64,000 bases of DNA from Tritrichomonas musculus (GCA_039105265.1 JAPFFF010000066.1:310001-374000); one strand, 5' to 3'; shown: positions 20,310-32,091, counted from the first letter of the stretch. Translations and numbers: made by a program. Notes: generated by a model from the sequence alone, not told the origin.

Positions 20310-21080
20310 GTTTAAAAAAATAATCAGATTGATCAGGAATCATAGATTTATATTTTTTTAACTCTTCATCTAAATATTTGCAAAAATTAATTGAAAGGTG
20401 TTTAGAATCCTTGCTCACCGTTGGATGAAAATCATCAGATTGCAATATTTTCTTATTTTTATTATCTCCATCCAACGCAAATTTTTCAATATTGTTTTTT
20501 GTTTCGCCAAGTTGGTTTATGGCACGTTTTATTGCCTCAGACTCCATCCTGTTTGATGCCATATTAAACTTTTCGTCAGGGTGAAAAATAGATTGTTTAT
20601 CCACAGTACCAAGTGACAATATTTATATTTTATTTCTATGAGAATCAATAATGTCAAACGAACAATGTGATGCATTTCGTCGAATAGGGTAACGTCCATC
20701 ACCTGAAACCAATGAACCTTCTGTTGTTTGATTTCTAGCTTGAGCCATAGATTCTTCTGCATATTCATTTACTTTTTGTGATACCACTTTTTGACCATTG
20801 TAAAACCCACTTTCTGATACAAAATCATAATTCATATTTACACAAAATCTTTGAGCACTCGAAAAAGTGTTATCTGATTCAAGAGTTGAAAATGCGCATT
20901 CAATAGTAGATTTTTTCTTAGGTTTTATGTCACATTGTGTTTCAATATTTTTAGTGATTATTTCTAATTTTTTCTTTCAGTCTCTTCAAAAATTTCTTCA
21001 TTTTTTTTCATTGCATTTCTAATTTTCCTTTCTTCAGCAAGCTTCTTGATATGCTTTTTCTGCTTTTTGTTACCACTCAT
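20310..21080 (-). pseudogene. Mutator-like transposase, N-terminal half, decayed
   Basis: On the minus strand an ATG at 21080 opens a Lys-rich helix (MSGNKKQKKHIKKLAEERK), and similar reading continues to about 20310 in more than one frame, so the gene is broken by at least two frameshifts. Diagnostic pieces are SGDGRYPIRRNASHCSFDII and MESEAIKRAI followed by KFALDGDNKNKK. The Asp in DGRY and the Asp in LDGD fit the first two acids of a DDE catalytic triad in Mutator-like transposases, where the phrases vSfDG and MEaeg...DGDs recur. A plain DNA transposon relic; no terminal repeats could be matched to it. Confidence 0.5.
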
Positions 21081-21348
21081 TTATGAACAACAATTTTAAG
21101 AATGAAATGTTAAGCTCTCTTAAAAAAGTTTTCATTTTCTAACGTTAATATTTGTATAATTTCAATCAGATATATCAATAAAAAACAACGTTCATTTCTT
21201 CAAAATTACAACATTCATTTCAACAAAATTGCAACGTTCATTTCAACCGAAACTAAACGTTTTTATCAGCAAAATAGAATAGTTCATCAAATTAAAATTT
21301 TATAATTTAAAAGATATGTCTTATTTTATAAAAATATATTAATTAATA

Positions 21349-21829
21349 TTAGACTTGTTATTTTGAGAATCGATATCAAAAACGTCACTTTTTTGCATCT
21401 GATACTCGATTATCAGTTTAAAAATCTGATATCGAGATTATCGATTATCAAGATATCAGATATGAAATGTGATATAAAAATAATTGTAAACTTGATATCA
21501 ATTACCGAGATCTCGAGATCTCAAACTGATTTATCTTTTTTTTATAATTGGTATTTGTGATTTTATAATATTTAAAAATAAATAATATAATGTATTGATG
21601 TTTATTTTAAGATTAAAATCAAAAAATACATTCTTTTTTATGAAATATTTGAGATTTAATTACGATCATATATTTATCAAAAAGTTTAATTGAAAATTCT
21701 GATATCAAAAGCAGAGAAAAAAAATTCTCGATTTCTGAAATCGATCTCGAGAATCTGTGCATATTTATGTATCGATATCAAAAAGTCAATCAATTATCGA
21801 TCTCGAGAATCGGAGAATAACAAGTCTAA
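21349..21829. mobile_element. 481-bp inverted-repeat element with 6-bp duplication
   Basis: The ends TTAGACTTGTTATT and AATAACAAGTCTAA are perfect inverted repeats of 14 bp, flanked by direct TTAATA at 21343-21348 and 21830-21835. Longer partial pairing continues through GAGAATC/GATTCTC. The interior is packed with palindromes (GATATC, CTCGAG, GAGATCTC), mostly near the ends. No plausible protein is encoded, so it is non-autonomous. Because the flanks are A/T only, the TTAATA duplication could also be read as a TA duplication with a slightly shorter element. Confidence 0.65.
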
Positions 21830-21835
21830 TTAATA

Positions 21836-22772
21836 TATAATAAAATAACATTTTCTTATTTTTTTTTTTAACGCATTTATTAAAAAAAATGGACTCACTA
21901 GATTCAATTTCAAAGAATTTTATTTTCAATTTGAAAATATTTGAGTATAGTTATGTTTGTTTTGAGGAAAATGTTAGTTTTGAAGGAAAATCTGACAAAA
22001 AGACGTTAAGGAAAAAATTTATTTTATTTGCTTTTTTTCCAACAACAAATGAATAATTTGATTTTTTAAGTAATAGAAAATTATCAACAAACTAACATGA
22101 ATTAAAATAACCGATGAAATGAACGTTTATAAATTCATACAAAAAGATATCAGATTTGATGATCAAAAATAAAAGTCAATTAAAACAATTAATTTTATGA
22201 TTTGCGTGTTTAAAACAGATTAATTTAACAATATTCGGTATTTTTAGCCTATTCTAAATCGCTGGCGATGAGATAGTTTGAATAAATAGTTTTTTTTTTA
22301 TAATCATTTTTATTTTGATAATATTTACTTAAATATCAATTGTTTCTTTATCCAATTAACTAAAATTTAATCATATAGTAATTACATATTTAAACATACC
22401 ACCACTTTCCAATTGACAATATTTTGCTTCCAGAAAACTTAAATTTGGAAATTGTTTTAATTCATATGTTTCGTCTATCCTGCTATCAATAACAAGATAA
22501 AAAAAATAAGATTTATAATGAATATGAGGTATTGTTTTGTGTTATGAAGAAAATTTTGATTATGAAAGAAGTGATGTGTTTTAACAGCTCATTTCTTGAA
22601 AATGTCGAAATAAAATTGATTTAAAAGAAAAATTCTTAAATGATTAATTGATTTTTTAAAATAAGTATCAAAATAGATTAATAATCTTTTAAATAAATAT
22701 GAGAAAGAAAATAAATGCCAAAACGCATTGAAAACCTATACTTTTGCATCTTTTATATAAGTTTATTGAATT
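21836..22772. other. AT-rich gene-free region
   Basis: No gene, RNA or repeat recognised between the two inverted-repeat elements. Confidence 0.5.
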
Positions 22773-22781
22773 TTAGAAAAA

Positions 22782-23920
22782 GGGGAACTTTTTTTAGCCC
22801 CCAAAAATTGAAAGGAAAAATGGGGGAAAAAATGTAAAAATGTGTTTTTTAGCTCCCACTTTTTTGATAACTTTTTCAATTGAAAATAATCGTAAATTAA
22901 ATTTAAAAAAAGAGCAAAAAAAGCATATTAAAATAAAATAAATGCAAAAAAAAGGAAGTTATATGTTAAAAAACATATAAAGATAAAAATAAAACGAAAA
23001 ATTCTAAAAAACATCAATAATTCTTGATTATTACTCTATTAAGATAAACTATTTAATGATAGATAGAATAAAAAGGGAAAGAATCATTAACTCATACTGA
23101 AAATTATATATTATCTCAAAAAAAGCCATAAAGCTGGTGTTTATATTAACATGAATAAATTATTATATTTCATATTCATTATAAAAATATGAAAGTATAA
23201 TGTCTGGTTTAAGTTTAAGATCATTTTGGGCAAAAAGAAAATGCTGCTGCGTTAAATAATTTAATTAAATTGATCCTAAATAAGAATTAGTGTGTTTCAT
23301 TTATTACCAAAATTTTTGTGAGAATATTTGGTTGTAATAGAAACTTTTTGAAAATATTTTGACCATATAAACTATCAAAAATATATAAAAAAAATCGTTT
23401 AGTAAAAGCAAAATAAAGTCGTTTAGTTTTTTTTAATGAACAACAAAAATAATTAAAAATAGAGAAATTCTTTGGTGAATAAAATAATAAACGATATTCG
23501 AAAATAATTACACATATATAACCAAAAACACAAGAAAAACTTTTAGAATATATAATCTTTGATTAAACAAAACATTATATATAGAGAAAATATTATCAAT
23601 AAAACCTTTAATCATTTTATTTCTATTTAAATTCAAGAGATAAGATGTCCTTTTTACCTATAAATAGAGATAAATAATAATATCCTTTTTTATTTTCAAC
23701 CAATTCTATTTATTTATTTAGTAATATGCATAAAGGAGCAATAAAGAAAAAATATTTTGGGAAATACTTGCGAAATGTAAAGTCTATGGGATGAAAAACA
23801 CTTATGAATAAAAAAAAATGGGGGCTAAAATACAACTTTCAATAAAAAAATAAACAAAAAATCATTTAGCCCCCCAAAAAAAATGTGATATGAAAAATGG
23901 GGGCTAGAATGCATTTTCCC
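22782..23920. mobile_element. 1139-bp non-autonomous element with 9-bp target duplication
   Basis: A perfect 9-bp direct repeat TTAGAAAAA lies at 22773-22781 and 23921-23929. The ends GGGGAAC... and ...ATTTTCCC are inverted, and both arms carry TAGCCCCCA about 15 bp in; each arm also contains a second related block (AGCTCCCACTTTTT inside left, AGCCCCCCAAAAA inside right), giving roughly 80-100 bp of imperfect terminal inverted repeat. The interior is A/T-rich without coding capacity. A 9-bp duplication is typical of Mutator-like elements, and transposase relics of that type lie in this window, but assignment is inference. Confidence 0.7.
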
Positions 23921-23929
23921 TTAGAAAAA

Positions 23930-24890
23930 AGTGAATTTGTTGGTAATTGAAAATCGTCGTTTCGACTTCATATTGAAATATTATATACTATATTGGTTTT
24001 TAATCAAGTTTTATCTAGACCAAAAAAATCTATCGTAGGGAAAAAAACATTATTCATGTTTTAAAAATCCAAATTATCAAAAAAGATGTAAATCATTTCC
24101 AAAATTCCAGGAAATGAAATTAATCATTATTTAAAATAAAAGTATAAAAAGAAAGTACTTTGTATTTTATAATTTCAAATATCTGATCCAATTCTTCTCT
24201 AATGAAAATAATCAACTTTAATAATAATAATAAAAAGGATTACATTAAACATGTTATTTTTATTCATTATATACAAGATTTATTTTGTTTATTTAAATTT
24301 ATACAAATAAATACAAAAAAGTTTAAAGATATTTATAATTTTTAATTTTCAATAGTCAATCAAAAAATTTAATTGAATTTCAATTTTTTCAGATAACGAT
24401 ATCCAATGATGAGCCACGATATCTTGTGCAAACTATTTTAGAATTTTTATTTAAATAAGTGGACATTTACTTTATAAAAAAGCTTTTCAAGTTAATTAAA
24501 AGATTTATTATCCTAAATGTTCATTTTTATAATTAAGATGAAATTTAAGAGGAAAGAATAATATATGCTTGAAATATTGAATTGGCATTGATTTTTATCT
24601 TTTAAAAAAAACAAAATCGAAAAAAAAAAAAAAAAAAAAAAAAAATTGTTAAAGAAAAAGAGGAGAATATGATTATTGGACTAAATCATCATGTTCAGAC
24701 TTATATTTAGGCCCGAAAATTTTTTTCCGTTCATAAAAAAAGTGGAAATTTTTAAAAATACTGGAAGGTGAAATGAAAAATTGAATTTTTAGGTGGTGAA
24801 ATTTTAATTCAAATTTTTAAAAAATTGAGAGTAAAATTTTATATTCAACAGAATTACATAAAATCAAATATTTTCCTTTCATATAATTAT
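23930..24890. other. AT-rich upstream region with poly-A tract
   Basis: No gene. It holds an uninterrupted A-run of about 28 bases near 24619-24646. It ends at the phosphatase start, preceded by TCATATAATTAT, a weak initiator match. Confidence 0.45.
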
Positions 24891-25481
24891 ATGGATACAC
24901 AACAACGCTTAAAATGTCCAGATCCAACTTATCCCCCTGATTTTCCTCCCCCACCTATCGAAAACATGAAGACCTTAATTTTTGATCTTGATGATACATT
25001 GGTTCATACTACAACAAGCCCATCTAATTCAAATATCGATTCATTCCAATTCGGAAATCCCCCATACTATGTCTTAGAAAGACCAGGTCTTCCTCAATTA
25101 TTGCAAAAGTATTCCAAATTATTCGACATATTTATTTTTACATCTGGTGAGCGTTTCTATGCGGATCCAATTATTAATGTTATTTGGCCTTTTTTGGATG
25201 AACAACATCGATTATTCAGAAATTCATGTACAGTCGAAAATTTAGAAATGCGTAAGGATTTAACAGCTTTTAAAAGACCCGAAAAAGAAATAATCTTAGT
25301 TGAAGATAACGTTTTTTTGAAAAAATTCTATCCAAAAAATACAATTATTGTTCCAAGATTTAGCGGCTCACCAAAAGATAATATTCTCACAGATTGGTTG
25401 CCATCAATACTTGATAACTGCGCATCATCAAATGATGTAAGGGAAATTATCGGAAATATTGATGACTGTAATTACTATTGA
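24891..25481 (+). CDS. FCP1/SCP-like HAD phosphatase
   Basis: 196 residues. The HAD signature FDLDDTLVH lies at 31-39: Asp32 would be the nucleophile and Asp34 the acid/base in the DxDxT motif. FTSGERFYADPIINVIWP (about 85-102) matches the second motif, and ILVEDN near 140 supplies the acidic metal-binding end. These are the marks of the NIF/CTD-phosphatase family, which removes phosphate from Ser residues, classically in the RNA polymerase II tail. The protein is short at its C-terminus and has a Pro-rich N-terminus (PDPTYPPDFPPPP) but no membrane segment or BRCT domain. The frame is open further upstream but has no ATG before 24891. The actual substrate is unknown. Confidence 0.85.
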   Translation: MDTQQRLKCPDPTYPPDFPPPPIENMKTLIFDLDDTLVHTTTSPSNSNIDSFQFGNPPYYVLERPGLPQLLQKYSKLFDIFIFTSGERFYADPIINVIWPFLDEQHRLFRNSCTVENLEMRKDLTAFKRPEKEIILVEDNVFLKKFYPKNTIIVPRFSGSPKDNILTDWLPSILDNCASSNDVREIIGNIDDCNYY

Positions 25482-25849
25482 TTCAGAAAATATTTAATTT
25501 ATTTTGTGATTTAATTATAAAATATTCTTATAACATAGTAATGATTGTAGATTAAAAAACATTTTTTTTGTTGAATAAAATTTTCTTATTTTTCATATCA
25601 ACTTTTTGAAAATATATTTGTCCAATTGTAAATATTAGATTCAATAGATGCAGTATTTTCAATTAACCTATGAAATAATTCAATTTGTTATCAAATATTA
25701 AATATTTAATATAAAAAATATTCAAAAATAAAAACATTATCCTTTAAATATCTTTTTATCATTTTAATCAATATAAAAATAAATAATAGATATAATTTAA
25801 TAAAAATAAATAAATTAAAATAAATAAATTAAAATAAATAAATATAATT
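25482..25849. other. AT-rich intergenic region
   Basis: Only A/T-rich spacer, with AAATAAATTAAAATAAAT repeats near its right end (25800-25848). Confidence 0.5.
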
Positions 25850-28800
25850 ATGAAATCACCACTTAATACAACAATTGAATTGAATCACTCTAGATCATAT
25901 GTTAATACAATTAATTCAATTGTTGTTCAAGGAGGTGATTTCCCTGCGAATTCTATTTCGAATGAATATACCAATTTAGTTACATTAGAAGTTCCATCTA
26001 GTTCGTTCACAAGTTCGATAAATGTCAAATTATTCAAAAATATTGATTTATTAAAGACTGTAATAATCGATGGGGCCACCTCAATCTGAACAAGCTCATT
26101 TGAAAATTGTGTTCAACTCTAAACAGTTCGATTTTCTTCATGTACCTTAATCAATTCGAAAGCATTTCGATTATGCTCATTGCTAGAAACTGTTTCAATA
26201 CCGAAAGTTCAAGTTACTAAAAGCAACGCATTTTCGAATACAAAAGTAGCATCAATTGGGTGTAATTTATGGATTTTCAGATTTCTCATTATTATCGTCA
26301 ATAACCGTTCATCTCCGGTGACGATAGGTGCGTATTGTTTCAAAGGTACTGCCTTAAAATTGCTAACGTTAGACAAATTAACTTCATTGGGAGCCTCTGG
26401 CCACTGTTTTGACTCATGCACGAGTCTCAATATCATTCAAATTGTCAACGTTGAAATTTTGACTCAATTTTCTTTTAACGGCCGCATTTCACTTCATACA
26501 TTTATTGTCACAGTATCTCAACGATACACGATAGTTGTTTTCTTGGTTTCGAAAAGCTCGTCACGGTTACTTGTCCATATTTGTAACGATTGAAAAAAAT
26601 GCATTTAAAGGAATAATAACGATTGAAGAAGTGAACTTCCTTTTTGTTAAAACCGTTGGAACATCGACCTATGAAGGATGCACTGGTCTAAAAACAGTTG
26701 TTTTGGAAACTTGTCACGCTGTCTGTACAAACGCTTTCAATGGTTGCATTTTTCTTTATCGTGTCGAAGTACCAAAATTGAAAATAATTTATCCAGTGGC
26801 GTTTCGGAACATAATTGTTGAAAGTATTGAATTCCCAGATTTAGATGCATTGACAACTGGCACAATTGATGGTGCAAATGGAATTGTTTTTTTTTTCATT
26901 GATTGCAAACGGTTGAAAACTTTTTCAGCACCAAAATTGGAGGCAATTCCAGCAAGAATGTTTAGCGGTTGTCACCTGATGAACTCGCTTGAAATGGACT
27001 GTGCTCAAATGATAGGATTGTATGCCTTTTCTGGTTGTAATAATTTGACTACTTTGATACTTCCCAGCGTCACAAGCCTTGGAAATAGTTTATTCAGAGG
27101 TAATGAAATTGGAATTTGATTCAGCTAATTCAATAGGGAAAAACTGCTTCCAATCATTTTCCAACTTAGAAACGGTTTCTTTTTTAAGTTGCGTTTCTGC
27201 TGGAGAATATGCTTTTGATGATTGTCGAAAGCTTGAATCTGTAATCATGCTAAATTTGAGCACAATTTGTGGTCGTGCTTTTTCATACACAAAATTGAGA
27301 GAAGTTGAAATGAATTCGCTCAAATCGGCAGGAACAACACATTACAATTCTAATTATCGTGAATCCAATCTCCTTGGCTGCACGTCTCTTACAAGTGTTA
27401 CAACATTTTATGATTGTAAAAATAGAATTCTGAAGAATATTAATAAACTTTTTTTTTACATTAGTTTAATTTTTTCTTTCTATAGGGTGTCCAAAAAGTT
27501 CGTAGAATTTCTATTTTTTTCTTTGAAAAATGAAATTATCTATTTTTAACTAGTTGATATATATAGTATTAGGTCTATTATATATTATTTATCAATAGCA
27601 AAAAGAATCTTAAATGAGATGAAATTGGAATGATTTGAAAATTTTTTTGAAATGAAAAAACATTTGAGTTTATTTCAAATTTGTTAAAAAAAAGGCAATA
27701 ACTCATTCTATAAATGAATTGAATCAATCATTTTCTGTAATATTCACATATAATATTTCAGCTTTCTTACTCTATATTCAAAGCTATTCAATTCATTTAT
27801 GTTCGTACGTTATTATCGGTTATTGTACGTTAATTCGAAAAAGTATAAATTCTCCATATAAACAAAAAGATTCGAATTAGTTAATATATGCAATTGAAAG
27901 ATACAATTGCACAGTATATATGTATTCAATATATACAAGTAATAATATTTCCATTTATTTTTATTAATGTTTTTTCGAAAAAAAATGACATATGAAATGA
28001 AAAAAAGAATCTCAACTAATTTCATCATTTAAATATGAAATGATTATTACTTGTTGAACTGATATTAAGGTAATAATTTATTACAATGCATCTTAAGTAT
28101 TTATAATATACAAAAAAATTTGGATTCATTCATCCGTCATTGTGAAAATAATAATTTCATTTTTAAGATACCATTTTGTTATTCTTAGTAAAAAAGCTTT
28201 ATAATTCATGATTAATGAAACTTTGTCTTTTTGATCGATTTGGAACTTCCAAATGTTAGAATTATCAACGATGATTCGCACTGCGAAGGTTGTTCAAACT
28301 TGAAGACAATTGATCTATCGTCATTGTCAACTATTCATCAAAGTTCATCAAGAATCTTCATGAATTGAAATCAATTGGAAGAGCTTAGATTCGGCCTTGA
28401 GCCGCCAAATCTCTTCAACGAAGACATTATCACAAATGCTGTTGTTGTTCCAAACATAGTAATTCCTTCTTCACTTGGATGGAAAAATTGCATTCAACTG
28501 AGTCAAACATATCATTCTCAGTGCTTTGTTTAAGCAGGTGACCTGCATTTATAACTTTTTCAATATCATCGTCAGCTTCTTTAATGGTATCATCATTACC
28601 TGCAGTATGGATTTGACACAGGAATAATCAAACGAGAAGATGAAGTCCAATCCTGTCTTGAATGTCCTGAAATTACATCATGCACTGAAGGCATTTAATG
28701 TACAGAAATGGCAACATTTACTGAATGTATTGAAGTTCCTGAATGTTCATGTCTTGAAGTACCATCGAAAGATTTCACTTCAACTCTTTAAATGGAATTG

Positions 28801-29222
28801 ATACTGACGTATGTTCTCAAAAAGATGGCCACTTTTTCAATGAAGGCAACTGAGTCAAACATATGTGCCGAGTCTTTCATCAATGGAGAATACACAATGG
28901 TTCAATCTGTGTCACTCATCTACAGTTTGGAGCCGTATCTGATCCATTTTCACTCCTTTATGAGCTCGATAACATTCGTCAATCTTGACATATTCAGCAA
29001 GAAGAAGAAGATAACGGTTGAAATATTGATCGGCCTCTCGTGTGGAGGCGCAGCAATCTTTTTCATCATTATGGCACTTGTGATCATGTATTGATGTGGA
29101 AATGATACTTATTCTGACATTTTACTACCTTCTAACTCAGACAAGGTAAATGCTATTCAATCTGAAGAAAACAATAATGATAATGAGAAGGAAGTGAAAC
29201 ATGATAAATATATGAAGGATAT
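25850..29222 (+). pseudogene. Decayed BspA-like surface protein gene
   Basis: LRR_5 repeats (NAFxGCxxLxxVxxP and similar) run through 25850-27440 in at least four partial frames and resume at about 28228 (LELPNVRIINDDS...CSNLKTIDLSSL), so the gene is broken by many stops and frameshifts. Near 28650-28790 comes a Cys-rich stalk (CPEITSC, TECIEVPECSCLEVP), then at 29007-29091 a single membrane segment (ILIGLSCGGAAIFFIIMALV) and a short acidic Asn-rich tail. Repeats, Cys-rich stalk, one membrane anchor and a cytoplasmic tail form the layout of membrane-bound trichomonad BspA-like proteins. The 680 bp of A/T-rich sequence at 27550-28227 has no LRR similarity and may be inserted. Confidence 0.75.
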
Positions 29223-29420
29223 TTTTTTTATTATTAAAAAAAACTTGACAAAAAATAATCAATATAAACAAATAAATTGTTCAGCAAAATGGAAAAAGTA
29301 TCAGAAAATATTATATAAATTTTCCAAATTTCCTAAAATATCTATTCAATTTTTTTGTCATTAAAAAACATATGAACATTTCATTATTATCTTTGTGATT
29401 TTTTTAAAATTGGCTACATA

Positions 29421-29822
29421 ATGCTTCAAGAATTAATCATCGATATAAGTGATTATTCAATGGTAAAAATACTCGGTGTCGGAACATATGGAAATGTTTA
29501 TCTAGTTGAAGAAAAAAAAACAAAAAAACTTTACGCTGCAAAAGTTAGTAAAACTGGATGCATTGATAAGCAGAACCAAACTACTTTTTTTCAAGAATTA
29601 ATTGCACTTTCAAAAATGAAAAATGCGGCTATTTTATCATTAAGAGGTTTTAGTATGGTAGATTTTCAAATGAAATATCATCCAACAATTCTTATTCAAT
29701 ATATGCCAAATGGATCACTTGCAAATTTAATTGTTAACAATAATAAATTCCCTTTATCAAAAAAATATATTATTCTACTTAGAATAGCAGAAGGAATGAA
29801 ATATTTACACTCAATTGCTTGA
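29421..29822 (+). pseudogene. Kinase-Sel1 gene, N-lobe part
   Basis: 133 codons from ATG 29421. It encodes a kinase N-lobe: GVGTYGNVYLV Gly loop, AAKVS with the ATP-binding Lys, FFQELIALSKM with the helix-C Glu, a hinge with IQYMPNGSL, and helix E ending in GMKYLHSIA, where a TGA stops the frame. The expected HRDLKPxNIL catalytic loop is absent. Eight bases earlier another frame starts with LDSNFYPYICDFG, the sequence that normally follows the loop. So a segment of about a dozen codons has been lost and the frame changed. No intron consensus is present. TCATTAT at 29381-29387 is a possible initiator. Confidence 0.75.
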
Positions 29823-31350
29823 TTCTAACTTCTATCCATATATTTGCGATTTTGGTGAATCAAAAATGTCAGAATTATCTATATCATCAATATTTATGTT
29901 ATCTTATAAAGGATCACCTGCTTATATGGCTCCAGAAATTATGGCTGGTCATAAATATACTTATAAATCAGATATTTATTCTTTTGCAATACTAATGTAT
30001 GAATTGCTGACAAATAAAAAACCATATCCAAATTATGTATCAATATTTAGACTACAACATGATGTTTCAAATGGAACTCGTCCTGATTTAACTTTTATTA
30101 AAGATCAAATTATTCGTAATTTTTTAATAAAATGTTGGTCAACAAACCCAGAAGAAAGGCCAAATTTTGATCAAATTGTTGAAGAACTGAAAGGAAACAG
30201 ATTTAGAACAATAATGGGGGCTAAACTTGAAAAAGTTTCGGATTATCTCCATTTATTTAATGATTCATTACAAATTAATAAAAGCAAAAATGTCAAAATG
30301 AAAAATGCATCTGTAATTAATAATCAATCTCATTTTCGAAATATGAGTGAAAATGTTGTTTCTAACAAAAGAGAAGCAGCAATGTATTATAAAAAGGCAG
30401 CAGATATGGGAAATATCAAAGCAATGAGAAAATATGCTATTACAGTAGATAATGGAGATGGTGTAGAAGTCAACAAGTCAGAAGCAGCCAGATATTACAA
30501 GATGGCAGCCGATAAAGGTGATGAAATATCAATGAACAACTATGTTTACATGCTTCAACATGGCGATGGAGTTGCTGTTGACAAGAAAAAAGCAATTAAT
30601 TATTACAAATTGGCGATTAAGAAAGGATACACAGTTTCTATGAACAACTATGCTTACATTTTGGCAGTTGGAGATGGAATTAATATCGACAAACAAAAAG
30701 CTATTAATTACTACAAAAAGTCTGCTGAAAAAGGAGATACTGGAGGGATGAATGGATACGCTTATATGTTAAGATTTGGTGAAGGAATCGCAATGAACAA
30801 ACAAGAAGCTGCATATTTATATAAGAAATCTGCTGATAAAGGAGATACTAATGCAATGAATAGTTATGCGCTTATGAAAGATAATGGTGAAGGAGTTCCA
30901 GTTAATAAAATAGAAGCAGCAAGATATTATAAAATGGCTGCTGATAAAGGAAATGTTAATGCAATGAATAGTTATGCGCTTATGAAAGATAATGGTGAAG
31001 GAGTTCCTGTTAATAAAATAGAAGCAGCAAGATATTATAAAATGGCTGTTGATAAAGGAAATGTTAATGCAATGAATAATTATGCCAATATGCTACATAA
31101 TGGTGATGGAATTGCAGTTAATATATCAGAAGCAATTAGGTATTATAAATTAGCTATCGAAAATGGAAATAGAAATGCAATGAACAATTATGCTTGCATG
31201 CTATATAATGGGGAGGGGATAGACATAGATATACCAGAAGCTACTCGCCTTTTCAAGATGGCAATAGAAAAAGGAAGCTCCATGGCAATGAATAATTATG
31301 CTTATATTCTGCAACATGATGATATAAATACCACTAATACAACAAAATGA
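29815..31350 (+). pseudogene. Kinase-Sel1 gene, C-lobe and Sel1 part
   Basis: Continues the kinase in another frame: ICDFGES (intact DFG), SPAYMAPEIM, then SDIYSFAILMYELLTNKKPYP and the CWSTNPEERPNF C-lobe motif, so apart from the catalytic loop the domain is well preserved. From about residue 180 come nine to ten Sel1 repeats of 36 residues (pattern EAARYYKMAADKGNxxAMNxYAxMLxxGxGVxVNK). The frame has no ATG until 29866, past DFG. Preservation of everything else suggests the break is recent. Sel1 repeats presumably served as a scaffold, as in the paralogue at 7828-9520. A shorter product from ATG 29866 could be made, but it could not be a kinase. Confidence 0.75.
30850..31065 (+). repeat. Two near-identical 108-bp Sel1 repeat units
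   Basis: 30850-30957 and 30958-31065 are direct copies of one 36-codon Sel1 repeat and differ at about two bases (one changes Ala to Val). Neighbouring Sel1 units are much more diverged, so this is a recent in-frame duplication. Confidence 0.9.
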
Positions 31351-31445
31351 AAAAATATTGTTTTTTAGCAAATTAAATCGTTTCATATTGAATATAAAAA
31401 ATGATGATTTTTTAAAGAAAATCTCCTCAAAACAGCAATTTTTGA

Positions 31446-31486
<41 letters not shown>

Positions 31487-32091
31487 AAAAAAAAATCTTT
31501 TTGACTTAACATCTTTGTTTCAGGGAGTAGTTCGTTTCAATATCTCGTTATATACATTGTTTTGAAAAGATATATTAATATATTTATGATTGTTATATAC
31601 CACATATTTTATTAAAACAATAAAAAAAATGAACTTCATCGACACAGTATCTCTTTTTTCCAAATCTTAATATTTGAATTCCGCTGAGGAATAATATTAG
31701 AAATGAGCTATTAATAAAATATCATTTATATATAGTATAGAATCAGGAATAAAAAGCTATGCATTCGTTTTAAAAAATATTAAAAATTCATAATTTTTTT
31801 ATATAAGCCAAAAACTCAGTTTGAAAAAGTGAGAATTTTTTCTTTTGATTTCAACTTCAATTAAAAATACTATATAAATTAATCAAATATCCACTTAAAC
31901 TTTAAAAAAAAAAGAAATGGCTAAATAGCGAAGAAAAAACGAACTACCCCCTTTAAAGATATTTCAAATATCCACTTGAAGCATTTTGCATCATGTAATA
32001 AAAATCGTTACTACATTTTTAAACTAATGTCATAAAAAAAAAAAAAAGTTATTTTGCTAAAACATTAATAAAAATTAATTAGTATTCTAGT
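31351..32091. other. Intergenic region with poly-A tract and inverted repeat
   Basis: Lies between two convergent genes. It holds an A-run of about 30 bases (31453-31482) and the inverted pair AGGGAGTAGTTCGTTT at 31522-31537 versus AAACGAACTACCCCCT at 31938-31953, which could bound a 432-bp element. I see no target duplication and no coding sequence inside. Confidence 0.45.

Noticed and set aside
21363-21560. 65-codon frame inside the 481-bp element
   Set aside because: Consists of repeated Ile/Ser/Asp from GATATC motifs; not a plausible protein.
24619-24646. Poly-A tract as a retrotransposon tail
   Set aside because: No target duplication and no recognisable element body upstream; A-runs are common here.
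29815-29822. Intron as explanation of the kinase frame change
   Set aside because: No trichomonad splice consensus (GTAYGT or the ACTAACACACAG branch/acceptor) is near, and the missing motif is absent from the sequence.
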